Source of the DNA: a virus
DNA length: 22,838 bases
Reading direction: 5' to 3' (one strand)
Virus record (IMG/VR): IMGVR_UViG_3300044530_000787
Location: 1 to 22,838 of that record
The notes beneath the pieces were generated by a model. That model was not told the origin of the DNA. It did no database searches and worked only from the letters and a program-made list of their open reading frames with translations. Each line of letters starts with the position of its first letter. Within the stretch, counting starts at the first letter, position 1. A program made the position numbers and the translations under genes. Of the stretch, positions 17,106 to 22,769 are shown piece by piece.

Positions 17106-17234
17106 ATGGAAAAATACATAGGCGTTATATTACTTGGCATCATTGTTGGTGGTTTAACCTATATCTATTTCTCAATACGTATCAATCCAAAACCATACTT
17201 TAAAAAAAATAAAAAGCCTAAAAAGAGAAGATAA
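17106..17234 (+). CDS. Small single-pass membrane protein (42 residues)
   Basis: An AAAGGA ribosome site lies 5 bases before the ATG. The protein begins MEKYIGVILLGIIVGGLTYI and has one membrane helix (about residues 4-24) followed by a basic tail (NPKPYFKKNKKPKKRR). The positive-inside rule suggests the tail is cytoplasmic. Its stop lies within the late-like box preceding the 507-residue gene. The function is unknown. Confidence 0.7.
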   Translation: MEKYIGVILLGIIVGGLTYIYFSIRINPKPYFKKNKKPKKRR

Positions 17235-17237
17235 ATA
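17230..17237 (+). promoter_or_regulatory. Late-like promoter box before the 507-residue gene
   Basis: GATAAATA differs from the late consensus at one position and is followed by 5 bases and the ATG at 17243. The predicted +1 is that A, as for gp25 and the 136-residue gene. A second ATG at 17239 is in another frame. Confidence 0.45.
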
Positions 17238-17242
17238 TATGG

Positions 17243-18766
17243 ATGCAAGTATTTTGTATTCGTGTAGGTAATAAATTAAGCCAATTATATGAAGAATATT
17301 TAAGAAATAAACTTCTTGATTATAATTTTAATTGCATAAGAGAACCTTACAATAAAAAAATTTTACATCAGTGGAATAAATTATATCTAATGAACTTGGA
17401 TATAAATGAACCTATATGTGTTATTAATCCTGATATTCTATTACTAAACGACTATAAACAACTTTTTAATTACCCTATAAAACAAGGACAATTTATTGCA
17501 ACATCTAAATGGTGGGAAAATAATAAACAATATAACATAGATAATTGTTTTTATAAATTTTATCCTAAAGATTGTAAATACATTTATAATAAATTTATAT
17601 CAAATATAGATAATTATACAGACGAATACAAATCAAACAAATTTACTTTTGAAATACAAGATGGTGAACAATATTTTATAGAGGATAATATAAAAAAAAA
17701 ATTAAAATTAATTACAGTGCCTAATGAATGGTCTGGTAGATGTTTGCCTGGAAAAGATAAAAATAAAGAATTTGATAACAACATAAAAATAGTAAGTTTT
17801 AAAAACTATTATGATGATCCACTTACTATTAAAAAACCACATCAATGGAAACATTACAAATTATACAACACTGATAACTATGAAGATACTTTTTATATAT
17901 CAGATTATAAAGATTCAACTAAAAACATATCAGAAAATTTATATGCCAATAATTTTTTTATTAAAGATAATGCAAAACATATACTAGAAGATTTTACATT
18001 TTATGAATTTACATTAAAAGAATTAGGTTTACCAAGTGCTGACGTTATACTAAAAGGTGTAAAAGCCATAGAAGAAAAAGTAGGATTAGAAGGTTGGAAA
18101 ATAAATGGTGGTGAAAACAAAGGTATATATGAAGGATTTTCTTTAACATATAATAAAGATTACTTTGATAAAGATGTTTCAGTATATCATCAAACTTGGG
18201 GCCATAAGTTACAGAAACAAATTTTTAGTGGTAGAGTAGATTTAGGTAAACATAATAATCAAAAGAATAACTATTATGACACGTTTGGTTTTAGAAATAT
18301 GCACGATATAATCTATGACAATTTTAAAGAATTAATAGATAGATTAAATATGCCTTTATTAAGAAGCCGTGTTGCATATCTCTGGCATCATAATGACATA
18401 TATGATAATTTTTTAGACAATTGGCACGTAGATGAACCATCTTTTGAAATGTTAAGAATTAATATACCTTTACAAACAAGACCTGAATTTCAAATACGTA
18501 TAAAAGGTTCAGATTGGCACGGTAATACTTTTGAAATGGAAAAACATTTAGAAGTAGGTAAAGTTTATATATGGAATACAAACATACCACACGCCTATGG
18601 TTCAGTACACGGTGCACCAGAGGATTTTGAAAGAATACATTTGGTTCTTGGATTATCTACTTATTTTGATTATAATAAAGAAAAAGATTGTTTTATTAAA
18701 AACAAAAACTATGGTATGAAAATGAAAGACATTGTTTCTCAAAAATTGTTTGTTAAAACCACTTGA
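17243..18766 (+). CDS. Two-domain protein: glycosyltransferase-like N-half and Asp/Asn-hydroxylase-like 2OG-Fe(II) oxygenase C-half
   Basis: This 507-residue protein has two parts. Residues about 1-215 resemble short GT-A-like phage glycosyltransferases: a CVINPDILLLND strand (59-70) with a possible metal-binding aspartate, a hydrophobic FIATSKWW, and KIVSFKNYYDDP followed by KPHQWKHY (182-205). Residues about 290-475 carry the facial triad and 2OG-binding arginine of the Asp/Asn beta-hydroxylase type: NWHVDEP with H395 and D397, the distal histidine in NIPHAYGS (H450), and R464 in FERIHLVLGL. The C-half call is the firmer one. Together these could build and oxidise a glycan or modify a protein, but no substrate is readable. 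Codon use is very AT-rich, more so than the neighbouring nuclease gene. Its stop overlaps the -35 element of the next promoter. Confidence 0.75.
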   Translation: MQVFCIRVGNKLSQLYEEYLRNKLLDYNFNCIREPYNKKILHQWNKLYLMNLDINEPICVINPDILLLNDYKQLFNYPIKQGQFIATSKWWENNKQYNIDNCFYKFYPKDCKYIYNKFISNIDNYTDEYKSNKFTFEIQDGEQYFIEDNIKKKLKLITVPNEWSGRCLPGKDKNKEFDNNIKIVSFKNYYDDPLTIKKPHQWKHYKLYNTDNYEDTFYISDYKDSTKNISENLYANNFFIKDNAKHILEDFTFYEFTLKELGLPSADVILKGVKAIEEKVGLEGWKINGGENKGIYEGFSLTYNKDYFDKDVSVYHQTWGHKLQKQIFSGRVDLGKHNNQKNNYYDTFGFRNMHDIIYDNFKELIDRLNMPLLRSRVAYLWHHNDIYDNFLDNWHVDEPSFEMLRINIPLQTRPEFQIRIKGSDWHGNTFEMEKHLEVGKVYIWNTNIPHAYGSVHGAPEDFERIHLVLGLSTYFDYNKEKDCFIKNKNYGMKMKDIVSQKLFVKTT

Positions 18767-18791
18767 CAAAACACATTAAATAGTATATATT
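18763..18791 (+). promoter_or_regulatory. Sigma70-type promoter, leaderless, for the secreted nuclease
   Basis: TTGACA (18763-18768), 17 bases, TATATT (18786-18791), then 6 bases and the ATG at 18798. With the usual -10 spacing, transcription would begin on the A of the ATG. The -35 overlaps the stop of the 507-residue gene. Confidence 0.8.
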
Positions 18792-18797
18792 AGATAT

Positions 18798-19229
18798 ATG
18801 AGAATATTATTATTGATATTAATGTTTCTACCCTCTTTGGCGCTGGCGAAGGAAGTAGAAATGAAAGTGTATGATTATAAATTAACAAGAGTATTAGATG
18901 GTGATACTGTAGGTTTTGAAGCGAAATTTCTACCAGATCCACTTAAAAAAGAATTACTAATTCGTGTTTATGGTGTTGATACACCAGAAAAAGGACACCG
19001 TGCTCAATGTCCACAAGAAAACACAAAGGGTTTAGCTGCAACTGAATTTACAAAGACTACAATTGCGAATGGTAAAAAAATACAAGTTGCCATTGCCACT
19101 TGGGATAAGTTTGGTGGTCGTGTATTAGGTGATGTATTAATTGATGGCAAATCATTACGTGTTGCATTAATCAAAAACGGTTATGCACGAGAATATTATG
19201 GCCTTGCAAAAGAGTCGTGGTGTAATTAA
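18798..19229 (+). CDS. Secreted thermonuclease (staphylococcal nuclease family)
   Basis: This 143-residue Ca2+-dependent nuclease of the SNase family has an N-terminal signal peptide (MRILLLILMFLPSLALA, cleavage likely after A17), so it should act outside the cytoplasm. The active-site residues are all present: DGDTV with D36 (SNase D21), R56 (R35), D61 and E64 in VYGVDTPE (D40, E43) and R108 in DKFGGRVLG (R87). C71 and C142 could form a disulfide in the periplasm. The start is fixed by the signal peptide and by a sigma70 promoter only 6 bases upstream. It overlaps the next gene by one base (TAATG). Possible roles are scavenging extracellular or periplasmic DNA for nucleotides, or attacking competing DNA; both are inference. 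Confidence 0.92.
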   Translation: MRILLLILMFLPSLALAKEVEMKVYDYKLTRVLDGDTVGFEAKFLPDPLKKELLIRVYGVDTPEKGHRAQCPQENTKGLAATEFTKTTIANGKKIQVAIATWDKFGGRVLGDVLIDGKSLRVALIKNGYAREYYGLAKESWCN

Positions 19230-19804
19230 TGAAGAACATACGTATTATAAAAGAGAATATAGACGTATCAGGTATTGTAAAACAATTAGAACAACATCCT
19301 GAAGATTGGGGAAATGTGGGCCGTATGAAAGGCACCGATCGCCAAGACCCTCATACACGTTTAGTTACAGCAGGTGTACTTCAATTAGTAATGGGAGGTA
19401 TTTCAAAACCTGGTGAGTTTATTGGTGACACAGAAATATGTGTGCCCACTGAAGCCGCTTCAAGACACACCGAGATCCAACGATTCCTGGCCGAAAATAA
19501 CTTTGGTAGAAGATTAGGCCGTTGCGCTTTTCTTAAAACACCTATTGGTGAAATCACAGGCAAACATATAGATGAAGGAAAGTATTATCTCACAAAAGAC
19601 CGTTATCATTTGAGTATCACAGGCACTTATCGTTACAGTGTTTGGGACCACGGTGATTTAGAATTTACGAAAGAAGAAGTGATTATAGAACCAGGTACTT
19701 TCTTCTGGTTCAACAATAAGAAAAACCATATGGCCGAGAATATAGGAAATTGTGAGAGAATTGCTTTTATATTTGACGTACCAATGTCGCCAACAAATCC
19801 TTAG
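19229..19804 (+). CDS. Aspartyl/asparaginyl beta-hydroxylase-like 2OG-Fe(II) oxygenase
   Basis: This 191-residue protein has the conserved C-terminal core of the Asp/Asn beta-hydroxylase family. Iron ligands are H113 and D115 in GKHIDEG and H167 in KKNHMAEN. RYHLSITG (125-132) and the EPGTFFWFNN turn (154-163) are family hallmarks, and R177 in CERIAFIFDV would bind 2-oxoglutarate. Residues 1-95 are not recognised. The ATG overlaps the nuclease stop by one base, so both are translated from the same sigma70-driven transcript. Its stop overlaps the stop of the convergent 136-residue gene by four bases. It could hydroxylate a host or phage protein; the target is unknown. It uses more G+C-rich codons than the 507-residue gene. 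Confidence 0.85.
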   Translation: MKNIRIIKENIDVSGIVKQLEQHPEDWGNVGRMKGTDRQDPHTRLVTAGVLQLVMGGISKPGEFIGDTEICVPTEAASRHTEIQRFLAENNFGRRLGRCAFLKTPIGEITGKHIDEGKYYLTKDRYHLSITGTYRYSVWDHGDLEFTKEEVIIEPGTFFWFNNKKNHMAENIGNCERIAFIFDVPMSPTNP

Positions 19805-20211
19805 ATTATATAAGGTTTTAATATTTCAACGACTTCGTCAAACGATTTAGATTTAATCGATAGTTTGAATATACTACGAGTTTTTCCGTCCGATAGATAT
19901 GTTTGAGAAGCACGTTCATCAATCAACGCACATTCATACATTGTACTCTTATCATTAATTGTAAGATTAACCGGTTCACCTAACGCAACTATATTAATTG
20001 AACACTGTCCATCAGTAACAGGATCACCTCTATTGTGATCTGATAACCAAGATATAGTTCCTGATACACCTAATTTTTGTATTACGTTTTCAATTATATT
20101 GGCCGTAGGGTTTGCTAATTGTTCTTTAAAAGGAAGCTTTAATTTCTTAATATAAACTTTATTTGCGTTCTGTTTTAAAGATACTGTACTTGATGATCTG
20201 ACTATACCCAT
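19801..20211 (-). CDS. Unknown late protein (136 residues)
   Basis: The protein starts MGIVRSSSTVSLKQNANKVY. A helix follows (PTANIIENVIQKLGVSG), then SWLSDHNRGDPVTDGQCSIN and alternating beta strands ending in a helix (FDEVVEILKPYII). No enzymatic or membrane signature is seen, and I do not recognise the family. An exact late box 5 bases upstream indicates late expression, so a virion or assembly role is plausible. It lies downstream of the zinc-finger gene, whose stop falls inside that box. It converges on the 191-residue oxygenase gene, with stop codons overlapping in TTAG. Confidence 0.8.
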   Translation of the reverse strand: MGIVRSSSTVSLKQNANKVYIKKLKLPFKEQLANPTANIIENVIQKLGVSGTISWLSDHNRGDPVTDGQCSINIVALGEPVNLTINDKSTMYECALIDERASQTYLSDGKTRSIFKLSIKSKSFDEVVEILKPYII

Positions 20212-20216
20212 ATGTT

Positions 20217-20224
20217 TATTTATA
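20217..20224 (-). promoter_or_regulatory. T4-type late promoter box immediately before the 136-residue gene
   Basis: An exact TATAAATA on the minus strand is followed by 5 bases and the ATG at 20211. The predicted +1 is the A of the ATG. The box includes the stop codon of the zinc-finger gene. Confidence 0.7.
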
Positions 20225-20399
20225 TGCTTTCTTTGTATATGAATTGTTTACCACAATAAAAACAAACTGCTCTAGTCTGGCCATCCTTATATTCCTTTAG
20301 TGTATAATAGACCAAAGGATGAGTTGCCTCTTGTTGCACTTCATCATAACCATCACAAGAAACCTCGTGTGTATTTGTATATAAGATTGTTTTAATCAT
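20220..20399 (-). CDS. CHCC zinc-finger protein (NDUFS6/zf-CHCC-like), 59 residues
   Basis: ATG at 20399 opens a 59-codon frame ending TAA at 20222-20220. The protein has the zf-CHCC pattern: VSCDGYDE with C15, THPLVYYTL with H27, then AVCFYCGKQFIY with C46 and C49. That family (V-x-C-D-G...GHP-x-VY...CPYCG) includes the mitochondrial complex I subunit NDUFS6 and short alphaproteobacterial proteins, where it binds one zinc. The 3' end of the 2OG oxygenase gene overlaps its start by 8 nt, so the two are probably co-translated. What a phage copy does is unknown: interference with host respiratory complex assembly and a general metal-binding role are both possible. Confidence 0.8.
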   Translation of the reverse strand: MIKTILYTNTHEVSCDGYDEVQQEATHPLVYYTLKEYKDGQTRAVCFYCGKQFIYKESI

Positions 20400-20952
20400 T
20401 TATAATTAAATGTTTCATTGATTGTACAAACTCTTCCCAGGTTCTTTCTTCATATTTTGGTCTAATTGATATAGCATAACGACTTTCTGTAGTATGATTA
20501 TTATAACCTGTATGTGGTACTGAAGCATTAACAAGATAGGCACAATTATTTTCCATAGGGTATATTTTATCCGGTAATGATTTTGTTTCTATGTCTATAC
20601 GTGGCCGACCTGCAACGTCATATACAAGTGGTTTAAGTGTATAATTCTTTGGATTGTCCCAATACTTCATACCACCATTCCCACCGTGTACCCAATTGAT
20701 ACCGTAAATTTTAGGACCTCCACGACCATCAATATGTATTACTTCATCTCTACTTCTATTTGGCCTCTTTTTAAAAGCAAGACCAAAACCATCCTTCCAA
20801 TTATATTCATTAAAATTAAATTTATTTACATCAAATACTGTATTCAAATTTCTAATATCGGTAACCAATGAGTTCATATGAAATTTTATATCATAACCTG
20901 GCCGTAGATAGTGTTCTACCTTAGGTAGATTTAATTTATAGACATATTCCAT
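20392..20952 (-). CDS. 2OG-Fe(II) oxygenase-like protein (186 residues)
   Basis: From the ATG at 20952 this encodes 186 residues beginning MEYVYKLNLPKVEHYL. A longer in-frame start at 21024 exists, but its 24 extra codons lie over a separate 33-residue membrane gene read in another frame, so I reject it. The oxygenase triad is H73 and D75 in VIHIDGRG, H147 in SVPHTGYN and R158 in TESRYAISIRP, with GINWVHGG and MKYWDNP between. Similar small proteins occur in marine T4-like phages from memory. The substrate is unknown; hydroxylation of a protein or small molecule is inferred. It is the second gene after a strong sigma70 promoter at 21072-21100 and runs into the CHCC gene. Confidence 0.75.
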   Translation of the reverse strand: MEYVYKLNLPKVEHYLRPGYDIKFHMNSLVTDIRNLNTVFDVNKFNFNEYNWKDGFGLAFKKRPNRSRDEVIHIDGRGGPKIYGINWVHGGNGGMKYWDNPKNYTLKPLVYDVAGRPRIDIETKSLPDKIYPMENNCAYLVNASVPHTGYNNHTTESRYAISIRPKYEERTWEEFVQSMKHLIIND

Positions 20953-20963
20953 ATAATTATAAC

Positions 20964-21065
20964 TTAGATATAACCGTAAACCAAACAAAACAAATAGGTG
21001 GCCAGTGAAGTACCACCAATCCATAGTATATCAGACCATATTGCTTTTTTATTCCACTTAGACAT
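20964..21065 (-). CDS. Very small membrane protein (33 residues)
   Basis: ATG at 21065-21063 starts MSKWNKKAIWSDILWIGGTS and continues LATYLFCLVYGYI to TAA at 20966-20964. The result is a basic N-terminus followed by one membrane helix (about residues 12-32). A near-perfect sigma70 promoter lies 6 bases before the ATG, which makes this frame the natural first gene of the unit and argues against the overlapping longer start of the oxygenase. Its stop is 11 bases before the oxygenase ATG. The function is unknown. Confidence 0.75.
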   Translation of the reverse strand: MSKWNKKAIWSDILWIGGTSLATYLFCLVYGYI

Positions 21066-21071
21066 AGGCCT

Positions 21072-21100
21072 ATTATATATCAAACCTGGAACAGTGTCAA
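21072..21100 (-). promoter_or_regulatory. Consensus sigma70 promoter, leaderless
   Basis: On the minus strand, TTGACA (21100-21095), exactly 17 bases, TATAAT (21077-21072), then 6 bases and the ATG at 21065. Both hexamers match the consensus fully, and the predicted +1 is the A of the ATG. It drives the membrane protein, oxygenase and CHCC genes toward the left. Confidence 0.88.
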
Positions 21101-21228
21101 GCTACCAGGAAATTTTTTGATGCTCTTTAAGTGAGAGATTCTGGCCAGCTGATATGGGCCATTATTACCTTGTCTTGATGTTATTGCATTTATAGATTAC
21201 GATTGCTTTCCAGTTCCACCACTGGCCT
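21101..21228. other. Spacer between gp5 and the oxygenase unit
   Basis: No convincing gene is seen; the longest minus frame with a ribosome site encodes only 11 residues. It contains two short inverted repeats: CCAGT/ACTGG (21210-21225, 6-base loop) just after the gp5 stop, and TGGCC/GGCCA (21142-21161). Neither is followed by a T-run on the minus strand. Three GGCC sites lie here. Confidence 0.5.
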
Positions 21229-22326
21229 TTATGGGTTTAAATCAATCGTTGAACCACGTACAATCACTGTGCCTGTAGTGTTTTCTGTTGTGTTGCCTTC
21301 TACGTTCTGTACCAGATTGCCTGCTACATCTATCGTTAGAGAACCACCTACCTTTAAATTCGTATCGCCGCCACTATTTAAATTTAAACGGCCAGTCAAT
21401 GTGTGTAAATTAATATCACCATTATCCACCTGTATGTTTACATTGGCACCTGGCCCTATCTGTATATCGTAGTGGTTATTCGTTTGGCCATTCTTATTAA
21501 TATATAACTTGTAACGGCCATTTATGGTCAGGTCGTTATTCTCCTGTACGTAGGTAGATCGGCCGCCGTCTATTATACTGTAATGGTCACCTTTGGTTAT
21601 ATTCGTTAATGTACCATCGGCCGAAATTTCACTTGATGTACCTGAACGGTGGCGGATATGGATTCGTTCCGCATTTGGCGTATCGTCAAACTCTTGTATA
21701 TGGCCAGACTCGGTCTCATATACGTGGTTATATGGATAAACTGCATTATAAGGTATGGCCGGCTGATCCCAGGTTGTGCCATCGCTGGCCTGTGTAATAT
21801 AACCTGATGCTGTTGCCACTGAATTATAATCGGCCGTTGCAATACCTGTGATACGTGTTGCTCTACGGATTGTTAATGCTAAACTTGGATTGATTTCATT
21901 ACCATCCGAATCCTTTGAATTAACGGCCAGTCTATTTACATCTGGTTCGTTTTTGTATTTCGGATAAACCTCGTTTGGATCATTAAATCCTTTTCTACTA
22001 TCGGCCAGATTGGTTGGTCGGCCAGGTAAACTACCTAATATAACTGGCTCTTGACGATATTGCCCATCACGAAAAAACCCAAACACCCAACTTCCTTCAA
22101 GTAAACCGGTCGCCGACTGGCCAATACCTGAAACGCCGCTGGCCGTGATTGGTAAAACACACAATGCCCACGGTAGATCGGCCGTTGGTAGAATTGATTT
22201 GTTTTCTGTATGTTGACCAAGTATTCGTACTCGTAAACGGCCAGTTTTGAGTGGGTCTGAACGATCTTCAACGACGCCAGAGAACCAGAGAAAACCTCCA
22301 AGTCCCATAAAGTTTTCGTTATTCAT
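21229..22326 (-). CDS. gp5: Baseplate hub/tail spike protein gp5 homologue without lysozyme domain
   Basis: This 365-residue homologue of T4 gp5 forms the trimeric central spike. Residues 12-100 form the OB-fold: WFSGVVEDRSDPLKTGRLRV (14-33; T4 WFVGVVEDRMDPLKLGRVRV), LPWALCVLPITASGVSGIGQ (51-70) and VFGFFRDG. The T4 lysozyme domain (EEGLRLKVYWDTEG region) is absent, as in T4-like cyanophages. The conserved junction follows at 197-220: YPYNHVYETESGHIQEFDD with TPNAER (T4 YPYVHTMETESGHIQEFDDT). The C-terminal part (about 230-365) is the repetitive beta-helix spike (NVNIQVDNGDINLHTLTGRL, then NTTENTTGTVIV), which the PAAR protein should cap. The gene is visibly richer in G+C than the others and has 17 GGCC sites. 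A weak ACGAGAG ribosome site precedes the start. Confidence 0.95.
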   Translation of the reverse strand: MNNENFMGLGGFLWFSGVVEDRSDPLKTGRLRVRILGQHTENKSILPTADLPWALCVLPITASGVSGIGQSATGLLEGSWVFGFFRDGQYRQEPVILGSLPGRPTNLADSRKGFNDPNEVYPKYKNEPDVNRLAVNSKDSDGNEINPSLALTIRRATRITGIATADYNSVATASGYITQASDGTTWDQPAIPYNAVYPYNHVYETESGHIQEFDDTPNAERIHIRHRSGTSSEISADGTLTNITKGDHYSIIDGGRSTYVQENNDLTINGRYKLYINKNGQTNNHYDIQIGPGANVNIQVDNGDINLHTLTGRLNLNSGGDTNLKVGGSLTIDVAGNLVQNVEGNTTENTTGTVIVRGSTIDLNP

Positions 22327-22375
22327 TGTTTACTCTCGTTAGAGCGCCTGATAATAACACAACAGCATACGTCAT
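22319..22375 (-). CDS. Possible 18-residue peptide overlapping the gp5 start
   Basis: ATG at 22375 encodes MTYAVVLLSGALTRVNNE and stops at 22321-22319, eight bases into gp5 in another frame. An AGGAAATAG sequence lies upstream. It may act as a coupling leader for gp5 or be chance. Confidence 0.3.
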   Translation of the reverse strand: MTYAVVLLSGALTRVNNE

Positions 22376-22395
22376 AAATTTCTATTTCCTATTCT

Positions 22396-22554
22396 CTACG
22401 CAGGCCAGCTGGCCACCAAAAAGAATATACAAAACACAATGGCACCGTAATAAATCCATATACTATTAGACAAGGAGTGCGCTAGCACGACTTTATCATA
22501 GAGGTGGCCGATACCCTCGTATATTGCTTTTATCATATCTATTAGTTTATTCAT
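22396..22554 (-). CDS. Small membrane protein (52 residues)
   Basis: ATG at 22554 overlaps the previous stop in ATGA, implying coupled translation. The protein starts MNKLIDMIKAIYEGIGHLYD, continues through a polar segment (VVLAHSLSNS) and ends in a hydrophobic helix (IWIYYGAIVFCIFFLVASW, residues about 32-50). Position between late signals and gp5 suggests co-expression with structural genes. A small membrane protein here could be a lysis accessory or a phage-specific membrane factor; nothing in the sequence decides this. Confidence 0.65.
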   Translation of the reverse strand: MNKLIDMIKAIYEGIGHLYDKVVLAHSLSNSIWIYYGAIVFCIFFLVASWPA

Positions 22555-22652
22555 TTTTTATTCTTACACTTACATCTTTTACCAAAGAGCCATTCTTTAA
22601 TATGTTTCAATGTATCTTTGACACCTATAAAGTTAAATTCACTTATGTTCAT
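22551..22652 (-). CDS. Very small basic protein (33 residues)
   Basis: ATG at 22652 is preceded by an AAAGGGA ribosome site and a CATAAATA late-like box at 22668-22675. The protein is MNISEFNFIGVKDTLKHIKE followed by WLFGKRCKCKNKK, ending in TGA overlapping the next ATG (ATGA). The CKC in a lysine-rich tail is the only notable motif. The function is unknown. Confidence 0.6.
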   Translation of the reverse strand: MNISEFNFIGVKDTLKHIKEWLFGKRCKCKNKK

Positions 22653-22667
22653 AGTTCCCTTTCTACA

Positions 22668-22675
22668 TATTTATG
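22668..22675 (-). promoter_or_regulatory. Late-like promoter box upstream of the gp5 unit
   Basis: CATAAATA on the minus strand has one mismatch to TATAAATA. The predicted +1 is near 22662, leaving a leader of about 10 nt with AAAGGGA before the ATG at 22652. It would drive the 33- and 52-residue genes and gp5. Confidence 0.5.
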
Positions 22676-22735
22676 GTGCGGTACCCTCTTGGTTGTTGTA
22701 AGGTGGCCAGCGTCCATATAGTTATAATATTACAT

Positions 22736-22766
22736 AGCCGTCGGAGCGGCGGTCTCGGAGGCGATC
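22736..22766. repeat. GC-rich element with imperfect direct repeat
   Basis: TCGGAGCGG (22741-22749) and TCGGAGGCG (22755-22763) form an imperfect tandem repeat about 14 bases apart within roughly 30 bases of very high G+C. GCCG/CGGC around 22737-22750 can form a short hairpin. It lies just downstream of a minus-strand stop codon, so it may act as an mRNA 3' structure. There is no T-run. Confidence 0.45.
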
Positions 22767-22769
22767 TGA

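Larger units (their letters stand above)
22653..22769. other. Leader region of the gp5 unit with a GC-rich element
   Basis: It holds the late-like box and ribosome site for the 33-residue gene and, at 22736-22766, a strikingly GC-rich stretch in AT-rich surroundings. A 22-residue frame (22717-22649, minus) whose stop overlaps the next ATG exists but has no ribosome site. Confidence 0.5.

Noticed and set aside
21134-21166. An 11-residue minus-strand frame with an AAGG ribosome-like site after gp5.
   Set aside because: It is too short to support as a gene and has no supporting context.
22035-22301. Minus-strand 88-residue frame within gp5, and frames at 21203-21472, 21606-21842 and 21609-21797.
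   Set aside because: The region is fully explained by gp5, whose match to T4 gp5 is clear; these are alternate-frame or antisense shadows.
22649-22717. A 22-residue minus-strand frame (MDAGHLTTTKRVPHHKYV...) whose stop overlaps the next ATG.
   Set aside because: There is no ribosome site, and the late-like box for the next gene lies inside it.
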